Notes: generated by a model not told the origin, from the sequence alone. Positions 17,249 through 30,233 are shown, numbered from the stretch's first letter. The stretch is 64,000 nt of DNA from Planosporangium mesophilum (GCF_016863255.1 NZ_BOON01000003.1:1-64000); one strand, 5' to 3'. Translations and numbers: made by a program.

Positions 17249-18078
17249 CCACAGTCGCTGACCAGTCGGTCACCCGCGCGGCCAACCGGCGCCCGGGTGC
17301 ACTGGCCCTCGGGCTGAGCCGAGGCGTCCTGGAGCTCAAGCAGTTCGCGCGCACCCGCGCGTACCTGGTCTTCACGCTCCTCTTCCCGGTCGTCATCGTC
17401 CTGATCTTCGGTGCTGCCTTCCACGGCTCCGCCGGCGGAGGCGTGAGCCTGTCGCAGTACTTCGTTACCGGCATGATCGCCTCCGGCTTCCTGGCCACCG
17501 GCTTCCAGAACCTGGCGATCCAGATCCCGATCGAACGCAGCCGGGGCGTACTGAAGCGGCTGGTCGGTACGCCGATGCCGCGGTCGGCGTACTTCATCGG
17601 CAAGATCGTGATGGTGCTGGTGATCAGTGCCATCAGCACCGCGGTCCTGCTCGCGATGGCGGTCGCGTTCTACGACCTGCCGCTGCCGTCGAGCCCGACG
17701 AAGTGGCTCACGTTCGGCTGGGTGAGCCTGCTCGGCGTCACCGCCTGCACGCTGCTCGGCATCGCGTACTCGTCGCTGGCCCGCAGCGGCCGCGCGGCGC
17801 CCTCGATGACGACCCCGGTGGCGCTGGTACTGCAGATCATCTCCGGGGTGTTCATCGTCTTCACCGCGCTGCCCGGGTGGATGCAGCAGGTCGCGGCGCT
17901 GTTCCCGCTGAAGTGGATGACCCAGGGGCTGCGGTCGGTGTTCCTGCCGGACTCGTTCGCGCAGCGCGAGGTCGCGCACTCGTGGGAGCTGGGCCGGGTC
18001 GCGCTCGTGCTGGGCGTCTGGTGCGTCGCTGGCCTGATCCTGTGCCTGCTGACGTTCCGCTGGACCGACGAGGACTGA
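17245..18078 (+). CDS. ABC-2 type transporter permease
   Basis: This 277-aa membrane protein has six hydrophobic segments. The first covers YLVFTLLFPVVIVLIFGAAF. Later ones include VLVISAISTAVLLAMAVAF, LLGVTACTLLGIAYSSL and VALVLQIISGVFIVF, followed by PLKWMTQGLRSVFLPDSF, a conserved ABC-2 loop, and a last helix at VLGVWCVAGLILCLLTF. It pairs with the overlapping ATP-binding subunit to form a homodimeric-permease exporter. Nothing nearby identifies the substrate. Confidence 0.9.
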   Translation: MTTVADQSVTRAANRRPGALALGLSRGVLELKQFARTRAYLVFTLLFPVVIVLIFGAAFHGSAGGGVSLSQYFVTGMIASGFLATGFQNLAIQIPIERSRGVLKRLVGTPMPRSAYFIGKIVMVLVISAISTAVLLAMAVAFYDLPLPSSPTKWLTFGWVSLLGVTACTLLGIAYSSLARSGRAAPSMTTPVALVLQIISGVFIVFTALPGWMQQVAALFPLKWMTQGLRSVFLPDSFAQREVAHSWELGRVALVLGVWCVAGLILCLLTFRWTDED

Positions 18079-18086
18079 AACCAGGA

Positions 18087-18935
18087 TCAGTACGAGTAGA
18101 AGCCCTGACCCGTCTTGCGGCCCAGATCGCCGGCGGTGACCATGCGCGCCAGCAGCTCCGGCGGGAAGAACTTCTCGTCCGCGGTGTCGTTGTAGATGTT
18201 CTTCGTCGCGTGCAGCAGCACGTCGACCCCGGTCAGGTCGGTCGTGGCCAGCGGCCCCATCGCGTGGCCGAAGCCGAGCTGGCAGGCGGTGTCCAGGTCC
18301 TCCGGGCTGACCACGCCGCTCTCCACCAGCTTGACCGCCTCCACGACCAGCGCGGAGATGAGCCGGGTGGTGACGAAGCCGGCGATGTCCCGGTTGACCA
18401 CGATGCAGGTCTTGCCGATCTCCTCGGCGAAGGCGCGCGCCCGGGCCAGGGTATCGTCCGAGGTCTTGTAGCCGCGTACCAGCTCGCAGAGCTTCATCAT
18501 CGGTACCGGCGAGAAGAAGTGGGTACCGACGACCGACTCGGGCCGCGAGGTGGCCGCCGCGATCTGGGTGACCGGGATGGCCGAGGTGTTCGTCGCGAGT
18601 ACCGCGTCGGTCTTGCAGATCCGGTCCAGCTCGCGGAAGACATCCTGCTTGATCTCGAGGCGCTCGAACACGGCCTCGACGACGATGTCCGCGTCGGCGG
18701 CCGCCTCCAGGTCGGTGGTCGGCGTGATCCGGTCCAGCGCGGCCTCGACGTCCTCGCCCGTGATCGTGCCCTTGGCGGCGAACTTCTCCAGCGACGTGCG
18801 GATGCCGGACAGCCCACGCCGTACCGCCGCGTCGTCCAGGTCGCGCAGCGTGACCTCCCAGCCCGCCCGCGCGGCGACCTGAGCGATTCCGGCCCCCATC
18901 AGACCGGCTCCGATGACCGCCAGTCGACCCGCCAT
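18087..18935 (-). CDS. 3-hydroxybutyryl-CoA dehydrogenase
   Basis: This 282-aa single-domain enzyme has NAD-binding GAGLMGAGIAQVAA at the N-terminus, the catalytic-His motif VGTHFFSPVPMMKL, and the C-terminal domain with FVTTRLISALVVEA and GFGHAMGPLATTDLTGVDV. It starts at ATG 18935 with GGGAGGG eight bases upstream; the longer open frame to 19118 adds a non-conserved leader. It is a normal-length version of the fused double enzyme at 1689-3479, and the best fit for interconverting acetoacetyl-CoA and 3-hydroxybutyryl-CoA, the first steps that feed the ethylmalonyl-CoA route. Confidence 0.9.
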   Translation of the reverse strand: MAGRLAVIGAGLMGAGIAQVAARAGWEVTLRDLDDAAVRRGLSGIRTSLEKFAAKGTITGEDVEAALDRITPTTDLEAAADADIVVEAVFERLEIKQDVFRELDRICKTDAVLATNTSAIPVTQIAAATSRPESVVGTHFFSPVPMMKLCELVRGYKTSDDTLARARAFAEEIGKTCIVVNRDIAGFVTTRLISALVVEAVKLVESGVVSPEDLDTACQLGFGHAMGPLATTDLTGVDVLLHATKNIYNDTADEKFFPPELLARMVTAGDLGRKTGQGFYSY

Positions 18936-19125
18936 CTGCAGACCCTCCCTCGCATCCGTTGGCGCCATCTCCACGCACCGTGCTGGGGCGCCGCCGCCTC
19001 CACACCGCGGTGGGCCGGCATTCGCAGGCACCTTACCGCTCGTTAAGTCGTGTCCCCGCATGAGGCCGGAGGTATGGCCGTTTGGACGAATACGAAAAGT
19101 AGTGATTTGCTGACACACTGTTACG

Positions 19126-19458
19126 GTGCTTGTCTACGTCGCTGTCTACTGCCTGGCCGCATTGATCGCTCTCGCCACCGGCGTGGCGCTCACCGTCATC
19201 CTGCGCGCCCTCGCGGCCTCCCGCGAGACGCCTCCGGCCAGGCGCCCGTCTCCCCGAGGGGCCCGACTCGACGACTACGGCCTCCTGCGCACCGTCGTCC
19301 TGGTCGAGTCACTCGACACCGGCCGCCGGGTCCGCGACCTGCTCAAGGCCGGCGGGGTACGCGCGACCGTCGCCAGCGGTGGCGACGGGCTGACCCGCGT
19401 GCTGGTCTTCCCCCGTGAGTATGAGCAGGCGCGCCGGATGGTGAGCTGGGTTCTGTAA
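19126..19458 (+). CDS. Small membrane-anchored protein with a DUF2007-like C-terminus
   Basis: This 110-aa protein has one N-terminal membrane helix (VAVYCLAALIALATGVALTV) and then a basic, Pro-rich linker. The C-terminal alpha/beta module, LVESLDTGRRVRDLLKAGG followed by VLVFPREYEQARRM, resembles the putative signal-transducing DUF2007 fold; this is my inference. It starts at GTG 19126 and is convergent with murA. No function can be assigned. Confidence 0.65.
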   Translation: MLVYVAVYCLAALIALATGVALTVILRALAASRETPPARRPSPRGARLDDYGLLRTVVLVESLDTGRRVRDLLKAGGVRATVASGGDGLTRVLVFPREYEQARRMVSWVL

Positions 19459-19469
19459 CCGGCAGCCGG

Positions 19470-20756
19470 TCAGAACCCGAACTGCTCCTCATCGGGGACG
19501 CTGACCCGCTCCACCGGCACTCCCAGCGCCAGCAGGTCCGCGACGAAGTTCGGGTACCCCCGGTCGATGTGGTACACGTCGCCGACCTCGGTCACGCCCT
19601 CCGCGCACAGCCCGGCGATGACGAGCCCCGCACCGGCCCGGATATCGGTCGCGCGCACCGGCGCACCGGAGAGGCGCTCCCGTCCCCGTACCACCGCGTG
19701 GTGGCCGTCGGTACGGATGTCGGCCCCCAGCCGGGACATCTCGTTGATGAACGAGAACCGGCCGTCGAAGATGTTCTCGGTCACCAGCGAGGCGCCCTCG
19801 CTGACCGAGGCCAGGCCGATGGCCATGGGCAGCAGGTCGGTGGCGAACCCCGGGTACGGCAGGGTGACGACGTCGACCGCCCTGGGACGCTCGTCCATCC
19901 GTACCCGGAACTGCCCGGCACCGGCGTCGACCCGCGCGCCGGCGTTCGCGAGCTTGTCCAGGGCGATCTCCAGGTGGCTGGGCTCGGCCCCGACCACGTT
20001 CACGTCACCGCGGGTCATGGCCGCCGCGAACGCCCAGGTACCGGCGACGATGCGGTCCCCGACCGTACGGTGGGTGACCGGCTCCAGGCGGTCGACGCCC
20101 TCGACGACGAGCTGTGACGTGCCGGCCCCGTCGATCTTCGCGCCCATCGCGATGAGCATGTCGCAGATGTCGACGATCTCCGGCTCCCGCGCCGCGTTGT
20201 CGATCTCCGTCGTCCCCTTGGCCAGTACGGCCGCCATCAGCAGGTTCTCGGTGGCGCCGACGCTGGGGAAGTCGAGCCAGATCGTGGCGCCGTGCAGCCG
20301 CGGCGCGGACGCGATCACGAATCCGTGCTCGCTGGTCACCTCGGCGCCCATCCGCCGCAGGCCGTCGACGTGCATGTCGAGGCCGCGCGAGCCGATGGCG
20401 TCACCGCCGGGGTAGGCCACCCGCACGTACCCGCAGCGCGCCACCAGCGGGCCGAGCACACAGATCGAGGCGCGCAGCCGGCGTACGAGGTCGTAGTCGG
20501 CCTCGCTGCCCAGCTCCTCCGGGGTGTCGATCAGTGCCCGGTGGTCTTCCAGGGTGACGTCGCAGCCCAGGCGCCGCAGCACCTCGGCCATGATCGCGAT
20601 GTCGGTGATGCGCGGCACGTTCGTCACCACGGTTCGGCCCGGCGCGAGCAGCGCCGCGGCCATCAATTTGAGCGCCGAGTTCTTCGCGCCCACGACGGGC
20701 ACCTCGCCAGCCAGACGGGCACCACCAACAACACGGATCAGGTCCACGCGGGCCAT
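19470..20756 (-). CDS. murA: UDP-N-acetylglucosamine 1-carboxyvinyltransferase MurA, Cys-to-Asp type
   Basis: This 428-aa enzyme transfers enolpyruvate from PEP to UDP-GlcNAc, the first committed step of peptidoglycan synthesis in the cytoplasm. Family motifs are [15 protein letters not shown] with the catalytic Lys, [18 protein letters not shown], and a late [13 protein letters not shown]. The loop [11 protein letters not shown] carries Asp119 where fosfomycin-sensitive enzymes have Cys (E. coli Cys115). The same change is known in Mycobacterium tuberculosis and makes the enzyme insensitive to fosfomycin. I chose ATG 20756. It is divergent from the cobalamin adenosyltransferase with 29 bases between the starts. 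Confidence 0.95.
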   Translation of the reverse strand: MARVDLIRVVGGARLAGEVPVVGAKNSALKLMAAALLAPGRTVVTNVPRITDIAIMAEVLRRLGCDVTLEDHRALIDTPEELGSEADYDLVRRLRASICVLGPLVARCGYVRVAYPGGDAIGSRGLDMHVDGLRRMGAEVTSEHGFVIASAPRLHGATIWLDFPSVGATENLLMAAVLAKGTTEIDNAAREPEIVDICDMLIAMGAKIDGAGTSQLVVEGVDRLEPVTHRTVGDRIVAGTWAFAAAMTRGDVNVVGAEPSHLEIALDKLANAGARVDAGAGQFRVRMDERPRAVDVVTLPYPGFATDLLPMAIGLASVSEGASLVTENIFDGRFSFINEMSRLGADIRTDGHHAVVRGRERLSGAPVRATDIRAGAGLVIAGLCAEGVTEVGDVYHIDRGYPNFVADLLALGVPVERVSVPDEEQFGF

Positions 20757-20785
20757 CGTAGAGCCGTCTCCGTACCCTTGCAGAC

Positions 20786-21367
20786 ATGGCCGTCCACCTG
20801 ACCCGCATCTACACGAAAACCGGCGACGCCGGCACAACCGGACTAGGCGACTTCAGCCGGGTGCCGAAGACGCACCCCAGGATCGCCGCGTACGCCGACG
20901 TCGAGGAGTGCAACGCCGCGCTCGGAGTGGCGCTCGCGCTTGGTCAACTCCCCGATGACCTGCGGCGCGTCGTCGGGATCGTGCAGAACGACCTGTTCGA
21001 CGTCGGCGCGGATCTGTGCAATCCGATCGTCGAAGAACCGCAGTACCCGCCGCTGCGGGTCACGGAGGACTACATCACGCGGCTCGAGGGCTGGTGTGAC
21101 GAGCACAACGCCAAGCTGTCCAAACTGGACTCCTTCATCCTGCCCGGCGGTACGCCCGGCGCGGCGCTGCTGCACGTGGCCCGGGTGGTGTGCCGGCGGG
21201 CGGAGCGCGCGGCGTGGGCGGTGTACGAGGACGACCCGCAGCGCACCAACCCCCTGACGGCCAAGTACCTCAACCGCCTGTCCGACCTGCTGTTCATCCT
21301 GGGCCGGGCCGCCAACCCCGACGGCGACGTGAAGTGGGTCCCCGGCGGCGAGCGGCCCTCGTCGTGA
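20786..21367 (+). CDS. pduO: Cob(I)alamin adenosyltransferase, PduO type
   Basis: This 193-aa protein has the PduO-type signature [17 protein letters not shown] for ATP binding, then [36 protein letters not shown] and the C-terminal [12 protein letters not shown]. It transfers the 5'-deoxyadenosyl group from ATP to cob(I)alamin to make adenosylcobalamin, the cofactor for mutases such as the one at 14239-16245. It is divergent from murA. A VOC gene follows ten bases after its stop. Confidence 0.93.
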   Translation: MAVHLTRIYTKTGDAGTTGLGDFSRVPKTHPRIAAYADVEECNAALGVALALGQLPDDLRRVVGIVQNDLFDVGADLCNPIVEEPQYPPLRVTEDYITRLEGWCDEHNAKLSKLDSFILPGGTPGAALLHVARVVCRRAERAAWAVYEDDPQRTNPLTAKYLNRLSDLLFILGRAANPDGDVKWVPGGERPSS

Positions 21368-21377
21368 GCCCTCTCCC

Positions 21378-21767
21378 ATGAGCGGAATCCACCACGTCGA
21401 GTTGTGGGTGCCCGACCTCGACCGCGCCGAGGCGAGCTGGGGCTGGCTGCTCGGGGCGCTCGGCTGGCAGCCGTACCAGCGCTGGGACGCCGGGCGCTCA
21501 TGGCGCCTCGACGGCGCGTACATCGTCATGGAGCGTTCGCCTGCGCTGAGCGCCCCCGAGCACGACCGGCTCCGGCCCGGCCTCAACCACCTCGCGCTGC
21601 ACGCCGGCCCCCGGGACCGGGTCGACGCGCTCGCCGTCGAGGCGCCTGGGCACGGCTGGTCACCGCTGTTCGCCGACCGGTACCCGTACGCCGGCGGTTC
21701 CGACCACTACGCCGCCTACCTGGTCGACCGGGACGGGTTCGAAGCGGAACTCGTGGCGGAGGGTTGA
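21378..21767 (+). CDS. VOC (glyoxalase/dioxygenase) superfamily protein
   Basis: This 129-aa protein has the paired beta-alpha-beta-beta-beta pattern. MSGIHHVELWVPDLDRAEASWGWLL holds the first metal-ligand His region, GLNHLALHAG the second, and the Glu-rich YAAYLVDRDGFEAELV closes the fold. Residues at the usual metal positions are present, so an active metalloenzyme is possible; the substrate is unknown. It is probably co-transcribed with the cobalamin adenosyltransferase. Confidence 0.8.
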   Translation: MSGIHHVELWVPDLDRAEASWGWLLGALGWQPYQRWDAGRSWRLDGAYIVMERSPALSAPEHDRLRPGLNHLALHAGPRDRVDALAVEAPGHGWSPLFADRYPYAGGSDHYAAYLVDRDGFEAELVAEG

Positions 21768-21802
21768 AACATCCGTGCCTGAGCCGGCCCGGGAAAGGCG
21801 CT

Positions 21803-21820
21803 ACCTGACCCGGGTCAGGT
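21803..21820. terminator. Palindrome between convergent VOC and DUF2550 genes
   Basis: This 18-base perfect palindrome (ACCTGACCC and its complement) lies between the stops of two converging genes. It is well placed as a bidirectional terminator. With no loop it could equally be a protein site. Confidence 0.5.
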
Positions 21821-21844
21821 GACCCGACAACGGACGGGAAGGTG

Positions 21845-22285
21845 CTACTGGGCCGCCATACGCGTCGAGACCGTCCCTGGTGGGACGGCCTCGATCCACG
21901 ACAGGAATCCGGCGAGCGTCGACTCCGCCATGGCGATCTCGACGAGCGTGTCGTCGCTGACGCACCGGAGGATCATCCAGTCGGGTGCGAGCGCGAGACA
22001 CTCCGGCCCGTCCGGCACCCGACGGCTCTCGATCATCAGGGCCCGGCGCGACAGCGTGCGCCGGGGGCGCGGCGAGAAGCTGAACATCCGGTACCACCGG
22101 AGGTCGTCGCCCATGAACCGGCCGATGCCGGGCGACCAGCCCCGGCCGGGTACGACCGTGTTGAGCCGCCAGCTCATCTCGATGGTGCCGACGCTGCGGG
22201 CGATGAACCCGCGCCGGAGGAAGAGCAGGGCCAACCCCAGGAGCAGGGCGAACACACCGATGCCGATCAACTCCAAGATCTTCAC
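21845..22285 (-). CDS. DUF2550 domain-containing membrane-anchored protein
   Basis: This 146-aa protein has one N-terminal membrane helix (ELIGIGVFALLLGLALLF), a basic segment (RRGFIAR) and a soluble domain with GRGWSPGIGRFMGDDLRWYRMFSFS and PDWMILRC. DUF2550 genes sit directly downstream of atpC across actinobacteria, as here, but the function is unknown. I chose GTG 22285 so that the membrane helix is at the N-terminus. It begins 16 bases after atpC and is likely in the atp transcript. Confidence 0.85.
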   Translation of the reverse strand: MKILELIGIGVFALLLGLALLFLRRGFIARSVGTIEMSWRLNTVVPGRGWSPGIGRFMGDDLRWYRMFSFSPRPRRTLSRRALMIESRRVPDGPECLALAPDWMILRCVSDDTLVEIAMAESTLAGFLSWIEAVPPGTVSTRMAAQ

Positions 22286-22301
22286 CGGCGCCGCCCCCGG
22301 C

Positions 22302-22589
22302 TCAGTGCGCGGTGGCCTGGGTGGCGGCCGGTGCACAGTCCTCAGCGAGGACCGTGACGCCGTTCTCCGTCACGGAGAGGAAGCCGCCGGAGACGTCGTA
22401 AGCCTCCTCGCCACCACCGGAGAGCTTGATCCGTACCTGGCTCGGCTCGGCCAGCTGCCCCAGCAACGGAGCGTGACCGGGCATGACACCGAGCTCACCC
22501 TCGGTCGTGCGTGCGATCAGCATGTCGGCCTCGCCGGACCACACCTTTTCCTCGACGGACACGACCTCGACGTGCACCTGACTGGCCAC
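22302..22589 (-). CDS. atpC: ATP synthase epsilon subunit
   Basis: This 95-aa F1 epsilon subunit has the N-terminal beta-sandwich: VHVEVVSVEEKVWSGEADML, GELGVMPGHAPLLGQL and a GGFLSV strand. It is short, since the C-terminal helical hairpin of longer epsilon subunits is almost missing, as in other actinobacteria. Epsilon couples the rotor and damps ATP hydrolysis. It is the last atp gene, separated from atpD by 145 bases that contain a hairpin. Confidence 0.93.
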   Translation of the reverse strand: MASQVHVEVVSVEEKVWSGEADMLIARTTEGELGVMPGHAPLLGQLAEPSQVRIKLSGGGEEAYDVSGGFLSVTENGVTVLAEDCAPAATQATAH

Positions 22590-22691
22590 GCGGTTTCTCC
22601 TCTAGCGCCAGGACGGGATCGTCCGAGTGTAATCAACGGCCCGGATCACCGGGCCAGTGGGGCCAACCGAACGTGACGGGCCCAATGTACG

Positions 22692-22721
22692 AGCGGGCCG
22701 GCCCACAAGGACCGGCCCGCT
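22692..22721 (-). terminator. Hairpin between atpD and atpC
   Basis: Perfect 10-bp GC-rich arms at 22692-22701 and 22712-22721 have a 10-base loop. The hairpin lies 13 bases downstream of the atpD stop and well before atpC. In the transcript it could reduce read-through into atpC or set an RNA-processing site. No U-tract follows. Confidence 0.55.
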
Positions 22722-22734
22722 TGCGCACAACGTA

Positions 22735-25097
<2,363 letters not shown>

Positions 25098-25100
25098 CCG

Positions 25101-26747
<1,647 letters not shown>

Positions 26748-26802
26748 CCTCTGCTTCCTCTAGTCTCGGCTCGGGCTACCCGAGGAAAATCGATTCTCAT
26801 CG

Positions 26803-27624
26803 TTATCTGGCGAGCAGGGCGCGCGCCTCGGCGAGCCTGCGCTGCACGGTCCCGTCGTAGAGGTCAGATCCGATCCGAACCCTCATCCCGCCGATGACCT
26901 CGGGCTTGACCTCGACTTTCAGGGATACCTGACGACCGTACATCTGGGTCAGCTTGTCGGCCAACGCCCGCTCCTCGGCCTCGGTGGGCACCACCGCCGC
27001 GACGACGTAGGCGACCGAGGCGTCGCGCCGGGCGGCCGCCAACTCGACGAGCCGGGTGAGCGCGGTGAGCAGCGAACGCCCGCCGAAACCGGTCAGGGCC
27101 AGCTCCGCCAGGCGTACGGTCGTCGGCTTCGCCCTGCCCTCCAGCAGCGAACGCAGCAGTTCGGCGCGCCGCTCGACCTCCACTGTGGGATCACCGAGCG
27201 CCAGGGCGAGCGACTGGCTGCCCTCGACGATCTGCCCGAACCGGAACAGCTGGTCCTCGACGTCGGTCAGCTCGCCGTCGCGCTCCGCGGCGGCGAGCAG
27301 CAGGTCGACACCGAGCCGCTCGGTGGCGTCGAGCAGCGCGCTCGGCACCGCCCAGCGCCCGCTGACCAGGTCGGTCAGCAGGGCGAGGGTGTCGTCGCTG
27401 ACCTTGTCGGACAGCAGCTGCCGCAGCAGGTCGACCCGGGCGACGGTCGGCCGGCTGATGTCGGCGAGCGCCCGGCGCAGCCGGGGCTCACGGTTCATCA
27501 GCCGGGCGACCATCAGCACCTCGTCGGCGAGCTGCCGCAGCCGCTCCGGGTCAGCACCGGCGGCGAGGCCGTCGAGCCGATCCTGAACCGCGGCGTACTG
27601 CTCGCGGATGGCGGCCGGCTCCAT
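26803..27624 (-). CDS. atpH: ATP synthase delta subunit
   Basis: This 273-aa protein is about 95 residues longer than E. coli delta, the usual actinobacterial form with an N-terminal extension. The C-terminal half carries the OSCP signature VVPTEAEERALADKLTQMYGRQ and the ending IGSDLYDGTVQRRL. It ties the peripheral stalk (AtpF) to the F1 head. Its start overlaps the atpF stop (ATGA). Confidence 0.94.
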   Translation of the reverse strand: MEPAAIREQYAAVQDRLDGLAAGADPERLRQLADEVLMVARLMNREPRLRRALADISRPTVARVDLLRQLLSDKVSDDTLALLTDLVSGRWAVPSALLDATERLGVDLLLAAAERDGELTDVEDQLFRFGQIVEGSQSLALALGDPTVEVERRAELLRSLLEGRAKPTTVRLAELALTGFGGRSLLTALTRLVELAAARRDASVAYVVAAVVPTEAEERALADKLTQMYGRQVSLKVEVKPEVIGGMRVRIGSDLYDGTVQRRLAEARALLAR

Positions 27625-28190
27625 CAGCGCCGACCCCCAGCCCCGGCCGGCTCCGTACCCTCACCCAGTTCGGCGAGGAAGCGCTCGACCGTGCCGCGAC
27701 GACGGGCCTCGTCCTCCAGGGACTCACCGACGATGCGGCTGGCCAGGTCGACCGCGAGCTTGCCCACCTCGGCGCGCAGCTCACGGACGGTCGTCGAGCG
27801 CTCGGCGGCGAGCGCCTCCCGGCCGGCGTTGATGATCCGCTCGGACTCCTCGCGGGCACCGGCCAGGATCTCGTCCCGGATGCCGGCCGCGTCGGCGCGC
27901 GCCTCGTCCCGGATGCGCGCCGCCTCGCTGCGCGCATCGGCCAGCTGCTCGCGGTACTGCTGCAGCAGCGTGCTCGCCTCTGCCTGCGCCTCCTCGGCCC
28001 GCTTGATGCCACCCTCGATGGCCTCGACGCGGGCCCGGAACGTCTCCTCCATGCGGGGGAAGACGTACTTCATCAGGACGAAGCAGAGCAGGGCGAAACC
28101 GACCGCGCCGACGACGATCTCCTGCCAGATCGGGATGATCGGGTTCGGAGGCTGTTCGGCAGCGCCCTCAGCGAGAAAGTAAAGGTGCAT
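27624..28190 (-). CDS. atpF: ATP synthase b subunit
   Basis: This 188-aa protein has one membrane helix near residues 20-45 (IWQEIVVGAVGFALLCFVL). A long charged coiled coil follows (RVEAIEGGIKRAEEAQAEAS and onward), forming the stator stalk. The ending GAGGRR is flexible. It lies between atpE (26 bases) and atpH (overlapping). Confidence 0.95.
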   Translation of the reverse strand: MHLYFLAEGAAEQPPNPIIPIWQEIVVGAVGFALLCFVLMKYVFPRMEETFRARVEAIEGGIKRAEEAQAEASTLLQQYREQLADARSEAARIRDEARADAAGIRDEILAGAREESERIINAGREALAAERSTTVRELRAEVGKLAVDLASRIVGESLEDEARRRGTVERFLAELGEGTEPAGAGGRR

Positions 28191-28216
28191 GGGGTACTCC
28201 CCTCGTTACTGACGGA

Positions 28217-28498
<282 letters not shown>

Positions 28499-28531
28499 TT
28501 ATTGCCAGGGGTTGCGCAAGTCAGTTGTGGA

Positions 28532-29320
28532 TCAGTGTTCTTCGGCGAGCGCGCCCTGCAGGTACGCGGCGGTGAGCAGGACGAAGACGTACGCCTGCAG
28601 CACCGCGATGACCGCCTCGAACAGCGTCAGTCCGACCGCGAGCACCCACGACACCAGCGAGACCGGCTTCAGGATGACCGCGTTGGCGCCGAGCAGCGCG
28701 AAGCCGCCGAGCGTGAAGACGAGCAGGATCAGGTGGCCGGCGAACATGTTGGCGAAGAGCCGGATCGCGAGCGTGATCGGCCGGAGGACCAGGTTCGAGA
28801 AGAACTCGATCGGGATCAGGATCGGCGCGACCCACCACGGCGTCCCCGGGGGGAGGGTGTTCAGCCTGATGTACTTGGCGAAGCCGTGCTTGCGGATGCC
28901 GACGTAGTTGTACATCACCCAGGAGAGCAGGCCGAGGAGAGCCGGGAAGGCGATGTGCGACATCGGCGAGATCTGGGCCAGCGGGATGATGCCCCAGATG
29001 TTCGAGACCAGGATGAACAGGAACAGCGACGTCAGGTACGGCGCGAAGCGCAGACCCTCACGGCCGATCACGTCCCGGGCGACGCCGTCGCGGACGAAGC
29101 CGTAGATCGACTCGGCGATCCACTGCCCCTTCGACGGGACCAGCTTGGGGCTGCGGTAGGCGATCAGGAAGAACAGGATCACCAACGCGATGCCCGCCCA
29201 CAGCAGCACCGTGATCTTGGAGACCCATGGCTGCCCACCGAGTCCAGGCAGGAAGAACTCCTCGACACTCGGCGGGAAATGTGCCCCGCCCTCGGCGAGT
29301 ACCGCCGGTAGCTGCCTCAC
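28532..29320 (-). CDS. atpB: ATP synthase a subunit
   Basis: This 262-aa membrane subunit forms the proton half-channels. The essential Arg lies in ITLAIRLFANMFAGH and the last helices contain AVIAVLQAYVFVLLTAAYL. Early features include FFLPGLGGQPWVSKITV. It starts at GTG 29320 and is followed by atpE 90 bases later, matching the conserved operon order. Confidence 0.96.
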   Translation of the reverse strand: MRQLPAVLAEGGAHFPPSVEEFFLPGLGGQPWVSKITVLLWAGIALVILFFLIAYRSPKLVPSKGQWIAESIYGFVRDGVARDVIGREGLRFAPYLTSLFLFILVSNIWGIIPLAQISPMSHIAFPALLGLLSWVMYNYVGIRKHGFAKYIRLNTLPPGTPWWVAPILIPIEFFSNLVLRPITLAIRLFANMFAGHLILLVFTLGGFALLGANAVILKPVSLVSWVLAVGLTLFEAVIAVLQAYVFVLLTAAYLQGALAEEH

Positions 29321-29345
29321 CGCACCACCCTTCGTTCGCCCGGCG

Positions 29346-29561
29346 CTATGCGCCCAGTCTCTTGACGATCAAGTAGATCGCCGCCGCAGTGCCGACGACC
29401 AAACCAAGGATCAGTCCGATGTGCGGCAGCCCGAGCCAGCTGTCGAGCAGCCAGCCGAGGAAGCCCCAGATACCGATCCCGCCCATCAGATAACCGAGCG
29501 CCGCGTAACCGGCGTTCGCGCCGGCGGCACCCTGCTGCTGGGGGGACTGGTCATCGGACAT
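29346..29561 (-). CDS. AtpZ/AtpI-like small membrane protein
   Basis: This 71-aa protein has two membrane helices: GYLMGGIGIWGFLGWLL and LILGLVVGTAAAIYLIV. They are separated by DSWLGLPHIG, the AtpZ/AtpI-like pattern. The N-terminus is Gln/Gly-rich and soluble. Such proteins assist c-ring assembly or magnesium/calcium handling in other bacteria. It precedes atpB by 25 bases. Confidence 0.85.
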   Translation of the reverse strand: MSDDQSPQQQGAAGANAGYAALGYLMGGIGIWGFLGWLLDSWLGLPHIGLILGLVVGTAAAIYLIVKRLGA

Positions 29562-29604
29562 GACGCGGGAAACATATCAGCCGGGAATCCGCGCCCGTGA
29601 CTCG

Positions 29605-29630
29605 ACCCCCGCGTGTTGACGCGCGGGGGT
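29605..29630 (-). terminator. GC hairpin upstream of the AtpZ-like gene
   Basis: Nine-base perfect arms at 29605-29613 and 29622-29630 have an eight-base loop. The hairpin lies between the AtpI-like gene at 29759 and the AtpZ-like gene. It may separate two transcripts or process the message. The 197-base gap holds no other clear signal. Confidence 0.4.
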
Positions 29631-29758
29631 GTGCGATGCATCTCCGGGGGCTCAACCGGCGAGCGACAACATTACTCCGCGTGGCGCAGGAGTCCAGATG
29701 TCCGTCGTTGCAAGTCGTGAACGTGACCCGCGGGGGCGACTACCGCCGGGCCGCTCGA

Positions 29759-30193
29759 CTACTGAGGGTCGATCTCCACGTACGGGATCTTGGCGTGGGT
29801 GATCCACCACAGGTGGGCGCCGTTCCAGCCGAACACCGCGGCGAGGATCGCGAACGCCATCGGGTGCAGGCCGGGCCACGTGCTTCCGCCCACCGCGATG
29901 AGCAGGGCGCCGAGCAGGCTGAACTTGATCGCGTACGTCGCCAGCCCCACCGGCATGGCGAGCTGGGTGTCGATCGAGTCCGCCCACGCCACGGCCAGGC
30001 CGGAGAGGACGTAGCTCACCGCGACCCCGAGCACGCCGATGGCGGCACCGAGGGCACCGGACGCCCCGTGCGTCATCGCGGCGATCGGGACGGCGGCCAC
30101 CAGTACCACCGCGCACCCGACCAGGCCGGCCGGCACGTGGTTGAGCCGCCGGCGGATCCGCCCGGGCCCCGCTGAGGTCGCGATGGTGGTCAT
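29759..30193 (-). CDS. AtpI-like ATP synthase accessory membrane protein
   Basis: This 144-aa protein has four hydrophobic helices, starting with LVGCAVVLVAAVPIAAM and including ATYAIKFSLLGALLIAV and PMAFAILAAVFGWNGAHLWW. Size, topology and position at the head of the atp operon fit the ATP synthase I / accessory family. I chose ATG 30193 (MTTIATSAG). Only 40 bases separate it from the divergent SDR start, so the operon promoter overlaps that region or lies downstream. Confidence 0.75.
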   Translation of the reverse strand: MTTIATSAGPGRIRRRLNHVPAGLVGCAVVLVAAVPIAAMTHGASGALGAAIGVLGVAVSYVLSGLAVAWADSIDTQLAMPVGLATYAIKFSLLGALLIAVGGSTWPGLHPMAFAILAAVFGWNGAHLWWITHAKIPYVEIDPQ

Positions 30194-30233
30194 TCCGGAA
30201 AGTCTACGGCCACCTTGGAGAGATCCTTGAGGT

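Noticed and set aside
20757-20785. Cobalamin riboswitch upstream of the adenosyltransferase
   Set aside because: The divergent gap with murA is only 29 bases, too short for a B12 riboswitch, and no B12-box-like sequence was seen.
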